Assembly (NCBI GenBank): GCA_947446025.1
Contig: CANFEY010000035.1
Span: 1 to 48,805, forward strand
Length of the DNA stretch: 48,805 bases
Direction: 5' to 3'
Source: Bryobacterales bacterium
GTDB lineage: Bacteria > Acidobacteriota > Terriglobia > Bryobacterales > Bryobacteraceae
The translations under genes were made by a program, and so were the position numbers. Each line of letters opens with the position of its first letter. Position 1 is the stretch's first letter. Shown piece by piece: positions 7,182 to 15,579 of the stretch. Under the pieces are notes generated by a model that saw only the letters and a list, made by a program, of their open reading frames with translations, was not told the origin of the DNA and searched no databases.

Positions 7182-7817
7182 CTAACGACGAGCCTTACGG
7201 ACCAGGCCGAGGCCGAGCATCGCCAGACCCATGAGGCCGAACGTGGATGGCTCGGGGACACCGCTAGGGGGGGGGCCTTCGACGGTGCCGCGTACGACAC
7301 TCTGTAAGTTGTCAAGCTGGAAGATTTCTCCGGTAGAACCCGGGTTGGTACCGGCCGAGATCACAACCGAGGTGATCAGCGGGTCGGCAACACCTACACC
7401 TACGCCCCAGAAAAATACGCCGTTCCCGATATTCGAGAAGACCGACGGTCCGCCGCTCGCGTAATTCACGGTGATGCTGAGGCCCGAACCGATAATTCCG
7501 GTGCTGGTGTCAATGGTGCCACCGAAGGCGCTCAAAGGACCGGTCGGAGTGATGGTTTGCGTAATGCCTACCCCTACCGCGCTCTGCCACACAAAGTTGC
7601 CGCCCCCCAGGTTGACGAACGACGATTGCGCGCCGTTGTTGGTGAGGGTAAACAACGACGAACTGCCGGTGTTGAAGTTTTCCACGGACAGGGTCGCTCC
7701 ACCGACAACGGTGCTGGCGGTGAAGGTGCCCAAATTGTTGTAAGTCACGACCGCGCCGAACGCGGACGACGCCGCGAGGGCGGTGCCCAGGATGGATACA
7801 GCTAGTAGTCTTTTGAT
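7182..7817 (-). CDS. PEP-CTERM surface protein, apparent AUC start
   Basis: The C-terminus carries a complete PEP-CTERM sorting signal: VPEPSTFG, a hydrophobic segment (LMGLAMLGLGLV) and the basic tail RKARR, the tag processed by exosortase. The rest is a Gly/Ser/Thr/Asn-rich adhesin-like domain. The first canonical start is GTG 7748, but that would remove an obvious signal peptide. In-frame codons upstream encode IKRLLAVSILGTALAASSAFG, beginning at ATC 7817-7815, with GAGAG 6-11 bases and GGAGG 13 bases upstream. No ATG, GTG, TTG or CTG lies between that ATC and the in-frame TAA upstream of it. Either AUC is used as a start or the ATG has mutated. I place the start at 7817, giving 211 residues. 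No exosortase gene is in the window. Confidence 0.75.
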   Translation of the reverse strand: MKRLLAVSILGTALAASSAFGAVVTYNNLGTFTASTVVGGATLSVENFNTGSSSLFTLTNNGAQSSFVNLGGGNFVWQSAVGVGITQTITPTGPLSAFGGTIDTSTGIIGSGLSITVNYASGGPSVFSNIGNGVFFWGVGVGVADPLITSVVISAGTNPGSTGEIFQLDNLQSVVRGTVEGPPPSGVPEPSTFGLMGLAMLGLGLVRKARR

Positions 7818-7885
7818 TTGTTCTCTCTTGCCTCCGACCGCAAGCTGCTCTTAGTACTGCTCGGCGCTTATCGGTTGCTAGCAAG

Positions 7886-7913
7886 TCTATACCAAAAGTC
7901 CTGGGAGTTACAA
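7886..7913 (-). promoter_or_regulatory. Candidate promoter of the PEP-CTERM gene
   Basis: Leftward TTGTAA (7913-7908) and TATAGA (7891-7886) with a 16-bp spacer, 69 bases before the proposed start. Confidence 0.4.
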
Positions 7914-8009
7914 GAGGGAAAATGCCCTTAGTGGCAGTAAGTACTGGTACTTAGCGGAAAACTAGGGGGTTCTTTGGAGAACAAATGGGGGGAGTGGGGA
8001 GAAATGGGA

Positions 8010-8414
8010 CTAGACGCCCGCGAGGACCATTTCGCGGCGCAAGCGGCGAGTAGCGCGGTTACTGATGAGGCTGGCGACCTGGGTCAGCAGGTCCTGGACA
8101 TCTTCCGGACTGATAAGTAAGGACTTAGGCCAGTTTTCTGGGATGCCGATGTCGTCGTGGTAGGCGGTTACGAGGGCGGTGGCGGGTTTGTAGTCCATCA
8201 TCCGGGCGTGGGCGATCACTTTAAGACCCGAATCCGGCGACTCCATCTGAAGCCCGCTTAGTACTAGTGCGTACTCGCTCTCCTCCAGCATGCCGACGGC
8301 TTCAGCCGCGCTGGCGGCGGACTCCACCGAATACCCGCAGGTTTCGAGAACCGTCTTGAGCGTCAGGCGAGACGTGGGGTCATCGTCGACCAGGAGAACC
8401 CGGGCAAGACCAAT
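8010..8414 (-). CDS. Degenerate response-regulator receiver domain, no normal start codon
   Basis: The open frame reads ARVLLVDDDPTSRLTL, the start of a CheY-like receiver, through to a C-terminal RREMVLAGV. The acidic pocket (DDD) is present, but the phosphoacceptor site reads LVLSGLQM with Gly in place of Asp, and the conserved Lys region reads LLISPEDVQDLL without Lys. No ATG, GTG or TTG exists between the upstream stop (8490-8492) and GTG 8327, which lies inside the domain. The ATT at 8414 is the codon that would best fit a complete domain, so the start is a guess. This is either a pseudo-receiver working without phosphorylation or a decaying gene. It stands alone. Confidence 0.55.
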   Translation of the reverse strand: MGLARVLLVDDDPTSRLTLKTVLETCGYSVESAASAAEAVGMLEESEYALVLSGLQMESPDSGLKVIAHARMMDYKPATALVTAYHDDIGIPENWPKSLLISPEDVQDLLTQVASLISNRATRRLRREMVLAGV

Positions 8415-8537
8415 TGCAACTGGGGAAGCGGCAGCCCTGTGTTGACGAACCCAGTTTACTCCAGAAGACTGTATTTCGAGCCAGGGGATTTACGTAGTAC
8501 GTTCCAGTATTTAGTTTCTTGTTGATTTATCAACTAC

Positions 8538-9845
8538 TTACGCAAACACCCTCCGAAAGATCCGATCTGTGTTTTTGAGTTGCCGGCTTGTGGAAAACGC
8601 CTCATTTATCTTTTCAACAGATAGATAAGAAAGGATTTCCTTGTCAGAATGCACGGTCGCCCGGAAGTCGCCGTCTTCTTCCCAGCAGCGCATGGCGTGG
8701 GCCTGGACGGTCTTATAGGCCTGCTCGCGAAGCATGCCGGCGGCGGCCAAGTCGAGCAAAAGCTGGCCCGAGTAAATAAGGCCCCGCGTGGATTCCAGGT
8801 TCCGCAGCATACGCTGGGGGTATACGCGCATGCCATCGATCAGCCAGATGGTCTTGGCCAGCAGGTAGTCAGTAAGGATGGCCGAGTCGGCCAGGATGAC
8901 GCGCTCCACCGAAGAATGCGAGATGTCGCGCTCATGCCACAGGGCAATGTTCTCGAGCGCGGCCTGGGAATTGGCGCGGACAACGCGGGCCAGACCGCAG
9001 ATTTGTTCGCACACTACCGGGTTGCGCTTGTGCGGCATGGCGCTGGAGCCCTTCTGACCCACGGCAAAGGGCTCTTCGGCTTCGCGGACCTCGGTGCGTT
9101 GCAGGTGCCGGATTTCGAGGGCGATCTTCTCTAGCGTGGCCGTCAGAACGGCCAAGGCTGCAACCCAAGCCGCGTGGCGGTCGCGGGAGATGACCTGGCT
9201 GGTGATGGGGGCGGGCTTCAGGTCCAGGCGGGCGCAGATGCGCTCCTCCGCCTCTGGGCCAATGTGGGCGTAGGTGCCGACGGCGCCCGAGATTTTGCCC
9301 ACGCGAAGATCCTCGGCTGCGGCGTCCAGGCGCGTGATGTTGCGGCGCATTTCATCGAACCACAACGCCAGCTTGAGGCCGAAAGTGATGGGCTCGGCGT
9401 GGATCCCGTGGGTGCGGCCCATCTGCGGCGTGTCCTTGAATTCGTGCGCGCGGCGCTTGAGGGATTCGGCCAGGGTGCGCGCGCCGTCGAGCAGGATCTT
9501 GGAGGCTTGCTTGAGTTGCAACGCCTGTGCGGTATCGACGACGTCGTTGGAGGTGAGGCCGTAGTGGAGCCAGCGGGAATGCTCGGCGACGCCGGCGGCG
9601 GCCATTTTTTCGGCCACGGCGGTGGTGAACGCGATGACGTCGTGTTTGGTCTCGCGCTCGATGGCGTGGATGCGGTCGACGTCGAAGGCGGCGTGGGCTC
9701 GGAGGGCTTGGGCGGCGGGCGTGGGGACTTCGCCGGTCTCGGCGAGCGCCTCAGCGGCAGCGATCTCGACGGCGAGCCAAGCGTCAAAGCGGTTCTGGTC
9801 GGCGAAGATTTTGCCCATTTCGGGGCGGGTGTAGCGAGGAATCAT
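8538..9845 (-). CDS. purB: Adenylosuccinate lyase
   Basis: Purine biosynthesis: cleaves SAICAR to AICAR plus fumarate and adenylosuccinate to AMP plus fumarate, in the cytoplasm. The start is ATG 9845 ([14 protein letters not shown]), the standard N-terminus of the bacterial PurB subgroup, with GGAG upstream; the frame is open a further 107 codons upstream but that part is unlike any PurB. This gives 435 residues, the usual length. Visible hallmarks are the TSNDVVDTA segment, [11 protein letters not shown] with the catalytic His, and the fumarase/ASL superfamily signature [11 protein letters not shown] carrying the mobile-loop serine. No other pur gene is adjacent. Confidence 0.97.
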   Translation of the reverse strand: MIPRYTRPEMGKIFADQNRFDAWLAVEIAAAEALAETGEVPTPAAQALRAHAAFDVDRIHAIERETKHDVIAFTTAVAEKMAAAGVAEHSRWLHYGLTSNDVVDTAQALQLKQASKILLDGARTLAESLKRRAHEFKDTPQMGRTHGIHAEPITFGLKLALWFDEMRRNITRLDAAAEDLRVGKISGAVGTYAHIGPEAEERICARLDLKPAPITSQVISRDRHAAWVAALAVLTATLEKIALEIRHLQRTEVREAEEPFAVGQKGSSAMPHKRNPVVCEQICGLARVVRANSQAALENIALWHERDISHSSVERVILADSAILTDYLLAKTIWLIDGMRVYPQRMLRNLESTRGLIYSGQLLLDLAAAGMLREQAYKTVQAHAMRCWEEDGDFRATVHSDKEILSYLSVEKINEAFSTSRQLKNTDRIFRRVFA

Positions 9846-10151
9846 GTGGAGAACTCCATGGTCGCGAGGAGGGGGCGTTTTGTCAATGCAAACGGGATGT
9901 GTTTGAAGGAGCAAGGGTTGAGTGGGGGATGCGCGGGGGCGCGGTGGGTTCGTTTTGTAATTTTCGTAGTGCGGAGAGACGCGGCGGGGTGAAATTCGTG
10001 GGTCATGCTCGGGAAGAGCATAGCTTGGGGGACACCGGTGCAAGCGCGGGTGAAATGGCATGTTGTTGGGCGGCAACGCTATGGCCCGCGCGTGATGTAG
10101 GCACCCGGTAGGTGAATCTTCGGCGGTACCGAGGGAAGTGACTGAAAGGAG
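9846..10151. other. Gene-free stretch upstream of purB
   Basis: About 300 bases between purB and tRNA-Arg. Frames here are open because of composition but have no family resemblance. It presumably holds the purB promoter; no convincing -35/-10 pair was found. Confidence 0.5.
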
Positions 10152-10229
10152 TGGTGCGCCCGACATGATTCGAACATGTGGCCTTTTGCTTCGGAGGCAA
10201 ACGCTCTATCCGGGCTGAGCTACGGGCGC
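10152..10229 (-). tRNA. tRNA-Arg (anticodon CCG)
   Basis: Full cloverleaf on the minus strand: acceptor GCGCCCG (10229-10223) pairs with CGGGCGC (10162-10156); D-arm GCTC/GAGC; anticodon stem TTTGC/GCAAA around loop CTCCGAA, giving CCG; T-arm ACATG/CATGT around TTCGAAT; discriminator A. The CCA end is encoded (10154-10152). It reads the rare-to-moderate Arg codon CGG. Confidence 0.96.
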
Positions 10230-10242
10230 GCTAGTAACTAGT

Positions 10243-11046
10243 TTACAGCACGTCTGCAAATCCGCGCTTCAGGTGGCGGAAAAAAAGTCCGCCGGCCAGG
10301 AAAACCGCGATCGACCATCCGGCGATTTGGGCGGACTGCATCGCATCGGGCCACCCCGGCGTCAGCAGCCGCTGACGGTAGGCGTCCACCACGAAGGACA
10401 TCGGATTCCATGTCAGTAGGAAACGGAAGTTCTCTGGCACCCTGTCCGCGCTGATCATGATCGGAGTCATCCACATCCACACCATCATCACCACGTTTAA
10501 CACCTGCCCGGTGTCTCGCAAGTACACATGCAAGCTGGACGCCACCCAGCCAATCCCGACTCCCAGCAAGCCCACGAACACCATGTATACCGGCAGCAGC
10601 AACACCATCCCGCTCAGTTCCCCGTTGTACAGTGCCAAGCCGATGATGAGCAGGATGCCGATCAAATGGTGCAGGAGCGAACTCAGGAAAATGGAAACCG
10701 CCACGACCTCAGAAGGGAAAATCGTCCGGGTGATCAAGTTCGCATGGTCCACCAAGGACGATGCTGACCGTGTCACCGTATCCCGGAACAGCATCCACGG
10801 CAAATAGCCCGCCATGAGGAACAGCGCGTAGTTCTGCGTGGGAGCGTCCGCCGGCAGCGTTGTGCCCAGGCACACTTCGAACACATACCACCACAGGCCC
10901 AGTTGTACCAGCGGCTCCACCACGCCCCACAACCACCCCGCGGCAGACCCCACGTAGCGCTGCTCAAAATCGCGCCGCACCAGTTGCGCCACCAGCGCGG
11001 GACGCTCCACTAGATTGCGCAGGAAATGGTGGCCGGGAAAGCTCAT
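10243..11046 (-). CDS. ABC-2 type permease, polysaccharide/O-antigen export type
   Basis: A 267-residue inner-membrane protein with about six hydrophobic segments. The N-terminal VAQLVRRDFEQRYVGSAAGW motif and the following WGVVEPLVQLGLWWYVF are typical of Wzm/KpsM/TagG-like permeases; the C-terminal half holds TWNPMSFVVDAYRQRLL, also typical. Such permeases pair with a Wzt/TagH-like ATPase to move lipid-linked glycans or teichoic-type polymers across the inner membrane. No partner ATPase or glycosyltransferase is in the window: the gene sits alone between tRNA-Arg and a divergent exported protein. The partner may be elsewhere or the gene may be a displaced remnant of a glycan locus. The reading frame is intact. 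Confidence 0.88.
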   Translation of the reverse strand: MSFPGHHFLRNLVERPALVAQLVRRDFEQRYVGSAAGWLWGVVEPLVQLGLWWYVFEVCLGTTLPADAPTQNYALFLMAGYLPWMLFRDTVTRSASSLVDHANLITRTIFPSEVVAVSIFLSSLLHHLIGILLIIGLALYNGELSGMVLLLPVYMVFVGLLGVGIGWVASSLHVYLRDTGQVLNVVMMVWMWMTPIMISADRVPENFRFLLTWNPMSFVVDAYRQRLLTPGWPDAMQSAQIAGWSIAVFLAGGLFFRHLKRGFADVL

Positions 11047-11118
11047 GAGAGGTCAGCTCTTATTGTAGACTTTAGGCGAAACCCCAGGCGCGGCAATTCC
11101 GTCCGATAATATAGAGAC

Positions 11119-12192
11119 ATGGTCCGGCTCCGCACATTTTGCCTGCTCGTGGTGATGGCGGCGGGTTCCGCCTTGGCCCAGCGCCAGATGACGGTGGAGG
11201 CGCTGGAGCTATTCATCAAGTCCTCCATCAACCTCAAACATCCCGACAAGCAAGTGGCGGATGTGGTGAAGACACTCAAGCTCACCCAGCGCCTCACCGC
11301 TAGCGCGGTGGAGAATCTGCAGGGGATGGGAGCGGGTCCGCGCACTTTGGAAGCGCTGAAGCTGCTGATTGCCGGTTCAGCCGCATTGCCGGTGCCCGCG
11401 CCGCCGGTGACCACGGCCGCCGTGATTACCCAGCCGCCGCCGTCGGAAGCCGAGATTCGCGCCATCTTAAAGGAAGTCACGCAGAACGCGCTCGACTACA
11501 CCAAGGGCCTGCCCAACTTTATCTGCACGCAAGTCACGCGCCGCCATGTGGACCCCTACGGCACGGGCGGCTTTCAGTTGGCCGACATTATTCAGGAACA
11601 GCTTAGTTTCGTCGACGGCAAGGAAAGCTACAAGGTCGCACTGGTGAACAACCTGGCCGTGCAGAACGTCACCCATGAACAGCTAGGCGGCACCACGTCG
11701 TCGGGCGAATTCGGCACTATGCTCGCAGAGATTTTCAAGCCCGCCACCGCTGCGGAAATTGACTGGGAACGCTGGGGCACATTGCGGGGCCGCAAGACCT
11801 ATGTGTTTCAGTTCCGCGTCCTGCAGCGCAACTCCGAATACTCGGTCTATGACCAGGCGTCGGGCCGCCAAGGCGTCTTCGGCTACCACGGATTGCTCTA
11901 CGCCGACGTCGACACCAAGATGGTCATGCGCATCAAGATGGATCTGGACGGCATGGAAAACTTTCCGATCAACTCCGTAAGCCTCGACCTGAATTACGAC
12001 ATGGTCGAAATCTCCGGCGTGCCGTTCGTGCTACCGCTCAAAGTCGAACTCACCTCACGGGCGGGACGCTACGCCACGCGCAACGAAGTCGAGTTCCGCC
12101 GCTACAGCCGCTTCAGCGCGGACGCCACCATCATCTTCGACGTGCCCGACGAAATCCCGCAGGACCAGTTGGAAGAGCAGCCGATACGTTAA
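11119..12192 (+). CDS. Exported conserved acidobacterial protein of unknown function
   Basis: 357 residues with a signal peptide (residues 1-20, ending ALAQ). Residues 21-90 are helical; a Pro/Ala linker around 92-113 leads to a larger domain. It contains NFICTQVTRR and a series of beta-strand-like segments (TYVFQFRVLQRNSEYSVYD, MVMRIKMDLDG) ending in a VEFRRYSRFSADATIIF strand. The arrangement recalls an outer-membrane lipoprotein-sorting-like or LolA-like beta sheet, but I cannot support that beyond general shape. It overlaps the end of convergent dnaJ by four bases. Confidence 0.75.
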   Translation: MVRLRTFCLLVVMAAGSALAQRQMTVEALELFIKSSINLKHPDKQVADVVKTLKLTQRLTASAVENLQGMGAGPRTLEALKLLIAGSAALPVPAPPVTTAAVITQPPPSEAEIRAILKEVTQNALDYTKGLPNFICTQVTRRHVDPYGTGGFQLADIIQEQLSFVDGKESYKVALVNNLAVQNVTHEQLGGTTSSGEFGTMLAEIFKPATAAEIDWERWGTLRGRKTYVFQFRVLQRNSEYSVYDQASGRQGVFGYHGLLYADVDTKMVMRIKMDLDGMENFPINSVSLDLNYDMVEISGVPFVLPLKVELTSRAGRYATRNEVEFRRYSRFSADATIIFDVPDEIPQDQLEEQPIR

Positions 12193-13319
12193 AGGAAATA
12201 ATCTTTCACCTTATCGAGCAGCCCCTTCTCCTGAGGCTCGTTTTCCTTCGGTAGAATTTCCTGCAACTGCTCCAGCAACCGCCGCTGCTCCCGATTCAAC
12301 TTCTCCGGCACATGGACCGCCACATGCACGTAAAGATGCCCGCGCTTGCTCGAATTCAAATGCGGCACCCCGAGCTTATCCAAGCGAACTTTCGCCCCCG
12401 GCTGCGTGCCCTCCGGAATCTTCACCGTCTGCAAGCCGTCGAAAGTCAGCAGATCGATGGAAGTCCCCAGCGCCGCCTGCGCCAAATTGATCGGCACCCG
12501 GCAATGCAGATCGTACTCATTGCGCTCAAACACCGGATGCTCGGCGACCTTCGTCACCACGTATAAATCCCCCGGTGGACCGCCGTTCGCTCCCGGCTGG
12601 CCTTCGCCCGACAATCGCAACTGGGTGCCCGTATCCACGCCTGCGGGAATGTTGACCTTCAGCTTCTTCTCGCGCCGCTGGTAGCCATCGCCCCGGCAAT
12701 CCTTGCACGGACGCCGGATAATCTGCCCGCGTCCGCCGCACTGCGCGCAGGAACGGCGCACTTGCAGGAATGCCTGCTGATAAATCACTTCGCCGCGGCC
12801 CTTGCAGGTGGGGCAGGTGACCAGCCCGTCGTCTGGCTCTGCGCCCTTGCCCTTGCAGCGACCGCACTCTTCCAGGCGCGGAATCTGAATGTCCGCGCTC
12901 ATGCCGCGCATCGAATCTTCGAAGCTCAGCTCCAGATCGTAGCGGACATCCTCGCCGCGCTGCGCCCGCGTTCGCCGCTGCTGCTGAGAGCCGCGCCCGA
13001 AGGGGTCCTGAAACCCAAACATTTCGCTGAGAATGTCATTGAGATCCGGCATGCCGCCGGTGTCAAACCCACCCGCGCCTGACGCGCTGCCCACACCCTG
13101 ATGACCGAAGCGGTCATACGCCGCGCGCTTCTGTGCATCGCTCAGGATGCTGTAGGCCTCGGCGGCCTCTTTGAACTTCTCTTCCGCCGTGTGATCCCCC
13201 GGATTGCGGTCCGGGTGATACTGCATAGCTAGCTTCCTGTAACTGGTCTTAATGACTGTTTCGTGCGCGTCCCGAGTCACGCTCAGGACTTCGTAGTAAT
13301 CTCTCTTCGCCACGCTCAT
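12189..13319 (-). CDS. dnaJ: Chaperone protein DnaJ
   Basis: A 376-residue type I DnaJ. J-domain at residues 5-70 with the HPD tripeptide (YHPDRNPGD) that stimulates DnaK ATPase; a short Gly-rich stretch after it; a zinc domain with four CxxCxGxG repeats (CGRCKGKG, CPTCKGRG, CAQCGGRG, CKDCRGDG); then the C-terminal substrate-binding domains (VNIPAGVDTGTQLRLSGEG). Its ATG overlaps the grpE stop by four bases (13316-13319), so the two are translationally coupled. dnaK is not in the window. Confidence 0.97.
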   Translation of the reverse strand: MSVAKRDYYEVLSVTRDAHETVIKTSYRKLAMQYHPDRNPGDHTAEEKFKEAAEAYSILSDAQKRAAYDRFGHQGVGSASGAGGFDTGGMPDLNDILSEMFGFQDPFGRGSQQQRRTRAQRGEDVRYDLELSFEDSMRGMSADIQIPRLEECGRCKGKGAEPDDGLVTCPTCKGRGEVIYQQAFLQVRRSCAQCGGRGQIIRRPCKDCRGDGYQRREKKLKVNIPAGVDTGTQLRLSGEGQPGANGGPPGDLYVVTKVAEHPVFERNEYDLHCRVPINLAQAALGTSIDLLTFDGLQTVKIPEGTQPGAKVRLDKLGVPHLNSSKRGHLYVHVAVHVPEKLNREQRRLLEQLQEILPKENEPQEKGLLDKVKDYFL

Positions 13320-13828
13320 TTAGGTTGAACGGCCACCTTGACCATGGCCGCCCGCAGGAGGCGCCCCTTGAAGTTGTAGCCTCGCTGGAACTCGGCCAGC
13401 ACCTGTTGATCCGGAGCCTCGTCCGTCTCCACCATCTCCACTGCGTGATGCACGTGCGGGTCGAACGTCTGGCCCTCGGAAACAATCGGCTCCAGGCCGA
13501 GCTTCTGCAACTGCGCGCCGAAGCGCTGGTGGATTAATTCCATCCCCTTGACGTACTCGCCGCCGCCGTTTTCCGCCTTCAGAGCGCGCTCGAAATCGTC
13601 CAGAATGGGCAACAGCGCGCGCACCGCTTCCATGCTGGCGTACTCGGACAGCTCCAGCCGTTCTTTCTCCACGCGCCGCCGGAAGTTCTGGAATTCCGCC
13701 TGGGTGCGCAGGACGCGTTCCTGCAGGTCGGCTTTCTCAGCTTCCCACGCCGCCGCCGGGTCCACCGGCGTCTCGTCGACCATTTCCGCAGCCTCTGCCG
13801 CGGTCATTTCCGTCTCGTTTTCGCTCAC
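13316..13828 (-). CDS. grpE: Nucleotide exchange factor GrpE
   Basis: A 170-residue protein with an acidic N-terminal tail, a long coiled coil (about residues 28-75, with the FQNFRRRVEKE signature), the conserved LLPILDDFERAL and GMELIHQRF segments, and the C-terminal beta domain ending NFKGRLLRAAMVKVAV. It releases ADP from DnaK. It is followed by dnaJ with a 4-bp overlap. The upstream neighbour, an exported-family gene in the same direction, ends only 38 bases before, and I saw no CIRCE inverted repeat in the gap. The chaperone pair may therefore be read from a promoter inside or ahead of that gene. Confidence 0.96.
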   Translation of the reverse strand: MSENETEMTAAEAAEMVDETPVDPAAAWEAEKADLQERVLRTQAEFQNFRRRVEKERLELSEYASMEAVRALLPILDDFERALKAENGGGEYVKGMELIHQRFGAQLQKLGLEPIVSEGQTFDPHVHHAVEMVETDEAPDQQVLAEFQRGYNFKGRLLRAAMVKVAVQPK

Positions 13829-13866
13829 ATACCTAGGTTAACATTGAGCCCAAACCAACGGCGGCG

Positions 13867-14667
13867 TTACCGATCCCCGGCACCCTTTAGATACGATGTG
13901 AACTTGTCATTTTCCGCGCAGATGAACTCGATCAGCTCCGTGTTCGGCATGATGCGCTGATTCAGCCGCACGGTGAACGGAGCCGTGTAAGCTTGCGGAT
14001 CATCGATGGTCACGTCGATTTCCAGCAGTCCGTAGCTTGGCCGCCGGTAGCGCTCGGTCACCTTGGCGCCTTCGGTGATCGGACTGCCCCAGACATCCAG
14101 CCAGCTCATGTCACGCTGCTTGATGGTTTCCACCACCAGCGTGTCGCCTTCCCAGCGGCCCACCGAGTAGCCGTACCACCACGGCTCCGCATCTTTTCCG
14201 GGGAGGGGACGCCCATCCATGAAGATCTGCCGCAAGCCTGAATTCGCTTCGTAGACGATCGCCAGCAGCTCCGGCGTCTGGATCATCTTGCGAGGCTGTC
14301 CATGCGTGTGAAACTGCATCATGCCCATCGGCAGGCATCGCGCGTCGGGGTTGTCTTTGCTGTTGGAGGCGCGGCGTGCTTTCAATAGCTCCGCCGCAAG
14401 TGGACGCAGCGGTAGGCCTTCTTTCATCCCGGCCCCGATGTTGGCGAAACTCGCCACCGGGGGACCCACGCTGGGGGCAGGACCGCTGTCGCGGTTTCCG
14501 CGGATGTTCTGCCACATGCCCGAAAAATCAGGCTTCCCCGCCGCAGTTCTGGGAGCGGGAGCCGTCAGGTCCGGCTTCCCATCCTTCATGGGAACACTCT
14601 TGGACGGGAAGTCGGGCCACTGCGCAAAGGCAGCGGAAGTCAATGCGAACCACAGTGCAAATCTCAC
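13867..14667 (-). CDS. Exported 'CLP-WEGDT-CxEN' family protein (copy 3 of 5)
   Basis: 266 residues with a signal peptide (ending AFAQ, near residue 16). Ordered motifs: QWPDFPSK and GKPDFSGMW, then DARCLPMGMMQFH, PRKMIQTPEL, RQIFMDGRPLP, WEGDTLVVETIKQRDMSWLD, VTERYRRPSYGLLEID, DPQAYTAPFTV and the terminal EFICAENDKFTSYL. Its ATG overlaps the end of copy 4 by four bases (14664-14667), and long stretches are near-identical to it, so these two are a recent tandem duplication translated together. Function unknown. Confidence 0.82.
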   Translation of the reverse strand: MRFALWFALTSAAFAQWPDFPSKSVPMKDGKPDLTAPAPRTAAGKPDFSGMWQNIRGNRDSGPAPSVGPPVASFANIGAGMKEGLPLRPLAAELLKARRASNSKDNPDARCLPMGMMQFHTHGQPRKMIQTPELLAIVYEANSGLRQIFMDGRPLPGKDAEPWWYGYSVGRWEGDTLVVETIKQRDMSWLDVWGSPITEGAKVTERYRRPSYGLLEIDVTIDDPQAYTAPFTVRLNQRIMPNTELIEFICAENDKFTSYLKGAGDR

Positions 14668-15467
14668 TTTTCCCCCGCGCCGGTCAGGTACGTTGTGAAC
14701 TTGTCATTCTCCGCGCAGACAAACTCGATCAGGTCGGTGTTCGGCATGATCCGCTGATTCACCCGCACGGTGAAGGGCGCGGTGTAGGCCTTGGGATCGT
14801 CAATCGTCACGTCGATTTCCATTAGCCCGTAGTTCGGCCTGCGGTAGCGCTCAATCATTTTGCCCTCTTCGGTGATCGGGCTGCCCCAGATATCCAGCCA
14901 GCTCAAGTCCCGCTGCCTTACGGTCTCCACGACCAAGGTGTCGCCTTCCCAATGCCCCACCGAATAGCCGTACCACCACGGCAGCGCGTCCGGGCCCGGC
15001 AATGGCCGCCCGTCCATGAAGATCTGGCGCAGTCCGGAGTTGCCTTCGTAGATCATCACGATCAGTTCCGGCAGCTGAACAATCTTGCGGGGCTGCACGT
15101 GCATGTGGAGCTGCATCAGACCCATCGGCAGACAGCGGGCGTCCGGATTGTCTTTGCTGTTGCCGGCCCGGCGCTGTTTCAATAGCTCCGCCGCCCAAGG
15201 CTGCAACGGCAAGCCGTCCTTCATCCCGGCCCCTATGTTTGCGAATGTGGAGAGCGGCGGCCCCAAGCTCGCCGGCGGATCACCCGGACGCGCGCGCGTA
15301 TTCTCCCACAGCCCGGACAGGTCCGGCGTGCCCCAGGCGGTCTTTGGAGCGGGGGCGGATGGGTCCGGCTTGCCGTCCTTCATCGGTACACCCTTGGCGG
15401 GAAAGTCGGGCCACTGCCCGAAGGCGCAGGAGGCAAGAGCGATCAAGAGGAGAGAATTCTTCAACAT
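14664..15467 (-). CDS. Exported 'CLP-WEGDT-CxEN' family protein (copy 4 of 5)
   Basis: Start set at ATG 15467 (MLKNSLLLIALASCAFGQ, a clean signal peptide) rather than the more upstream ATG at 15518, which would add a polar 17-residue leader. This gives 267 residues. The motif order matches copy 3: GVPMKDGKPDPSAPAP, DARCLPMGLMQLH, PRKIVQLPEL, RQIFMDGRPLP, WEGDTLVVETVRQRDLSWLD, DPKAYTAPFTV, EFVCAENDKFTTYL. First gene of a leftward run with copy 3 and then grpE-dnaJ. It is divergent from the metallothionein unit across a 112-base gap. Confidence 0.82.
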   Translation of the reverse strand: MLKNSLLLIALASCAFGQWPDFPAKGVPMKDGKPDPSAPAPKTAWGTPDLSGLWENTRARPGDPPASLGPPLSTFANIGAGMKDGLPLQPWAAELLKQRRAGNSKDNPDARCLPMGLMQLHMHVQPRKIVQLPELIVMIYEGNSGLRQIFMDGRPLPGPDALPWWYGYSVGHWEGDTLVVETVRQRDLSWLDIWGSPITEEGKMIERYRRPNYGLMEIDVTIDDPKAYTAPFTVRVNQRIMPNTDLIEFVCAENDKFTTYLTGAGEK

Positions 15468-15526
15468 AACCTCCGAAGATGATAACTCTTCGTCCGAGCC
15501 GCGTCCATCAGGGGGCAAAAACCTTC

Positions 15527-15558
15527 TTGACTCCGTAGCGCGCTACAGGGTGTAGACT
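15527..15558 (+). promoter_or_regulatory. MerR-type metal-responsive promoter/operator
   Basis: TTGACT (15527-15532) and TAGACT (15553-15558) are 20 bp apart, the abnormally long spacer that MerR-family activators correct by untwisting DNA. The spacer is centred on the perfect palindrome GTAGCGCGCTAC (15535-15546). The overall layout (CTTGACTCC, dyad, then CAGGGTGTA) closely resembles known ZntR/PbrR/MerR operators. It lies 21 bases before the metallothionein-like ATG and presumably controls that gene together with merR. Confidence 0.8.
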
Positions 15559-15579
15559 CTAGGCAGAAGGAGATTCACC

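Noticed and set aside
9846-10166. N-terminal extension of PurB by 107 codons
   Set aside because: The extension is Pro/His/Arg-rich, unlike any PurB; ATG 9845 gives the standard N-terminus and has a ribosome site. The extension would also run into the tRNA gene.
11060-11105. ACCCCAGGCGCGGCAATTCCG-like partial hairpin as a third copy of the GCCCCAGGC repeat
   Set aside because: Only one arm matches; there is no complementary arm nearby.
13829-13866. CIRCE or heat-shock promoter ahead of grpE
   Set aside because: No TTAGCACTC-type inverted repeat is present in the 38-base gap.
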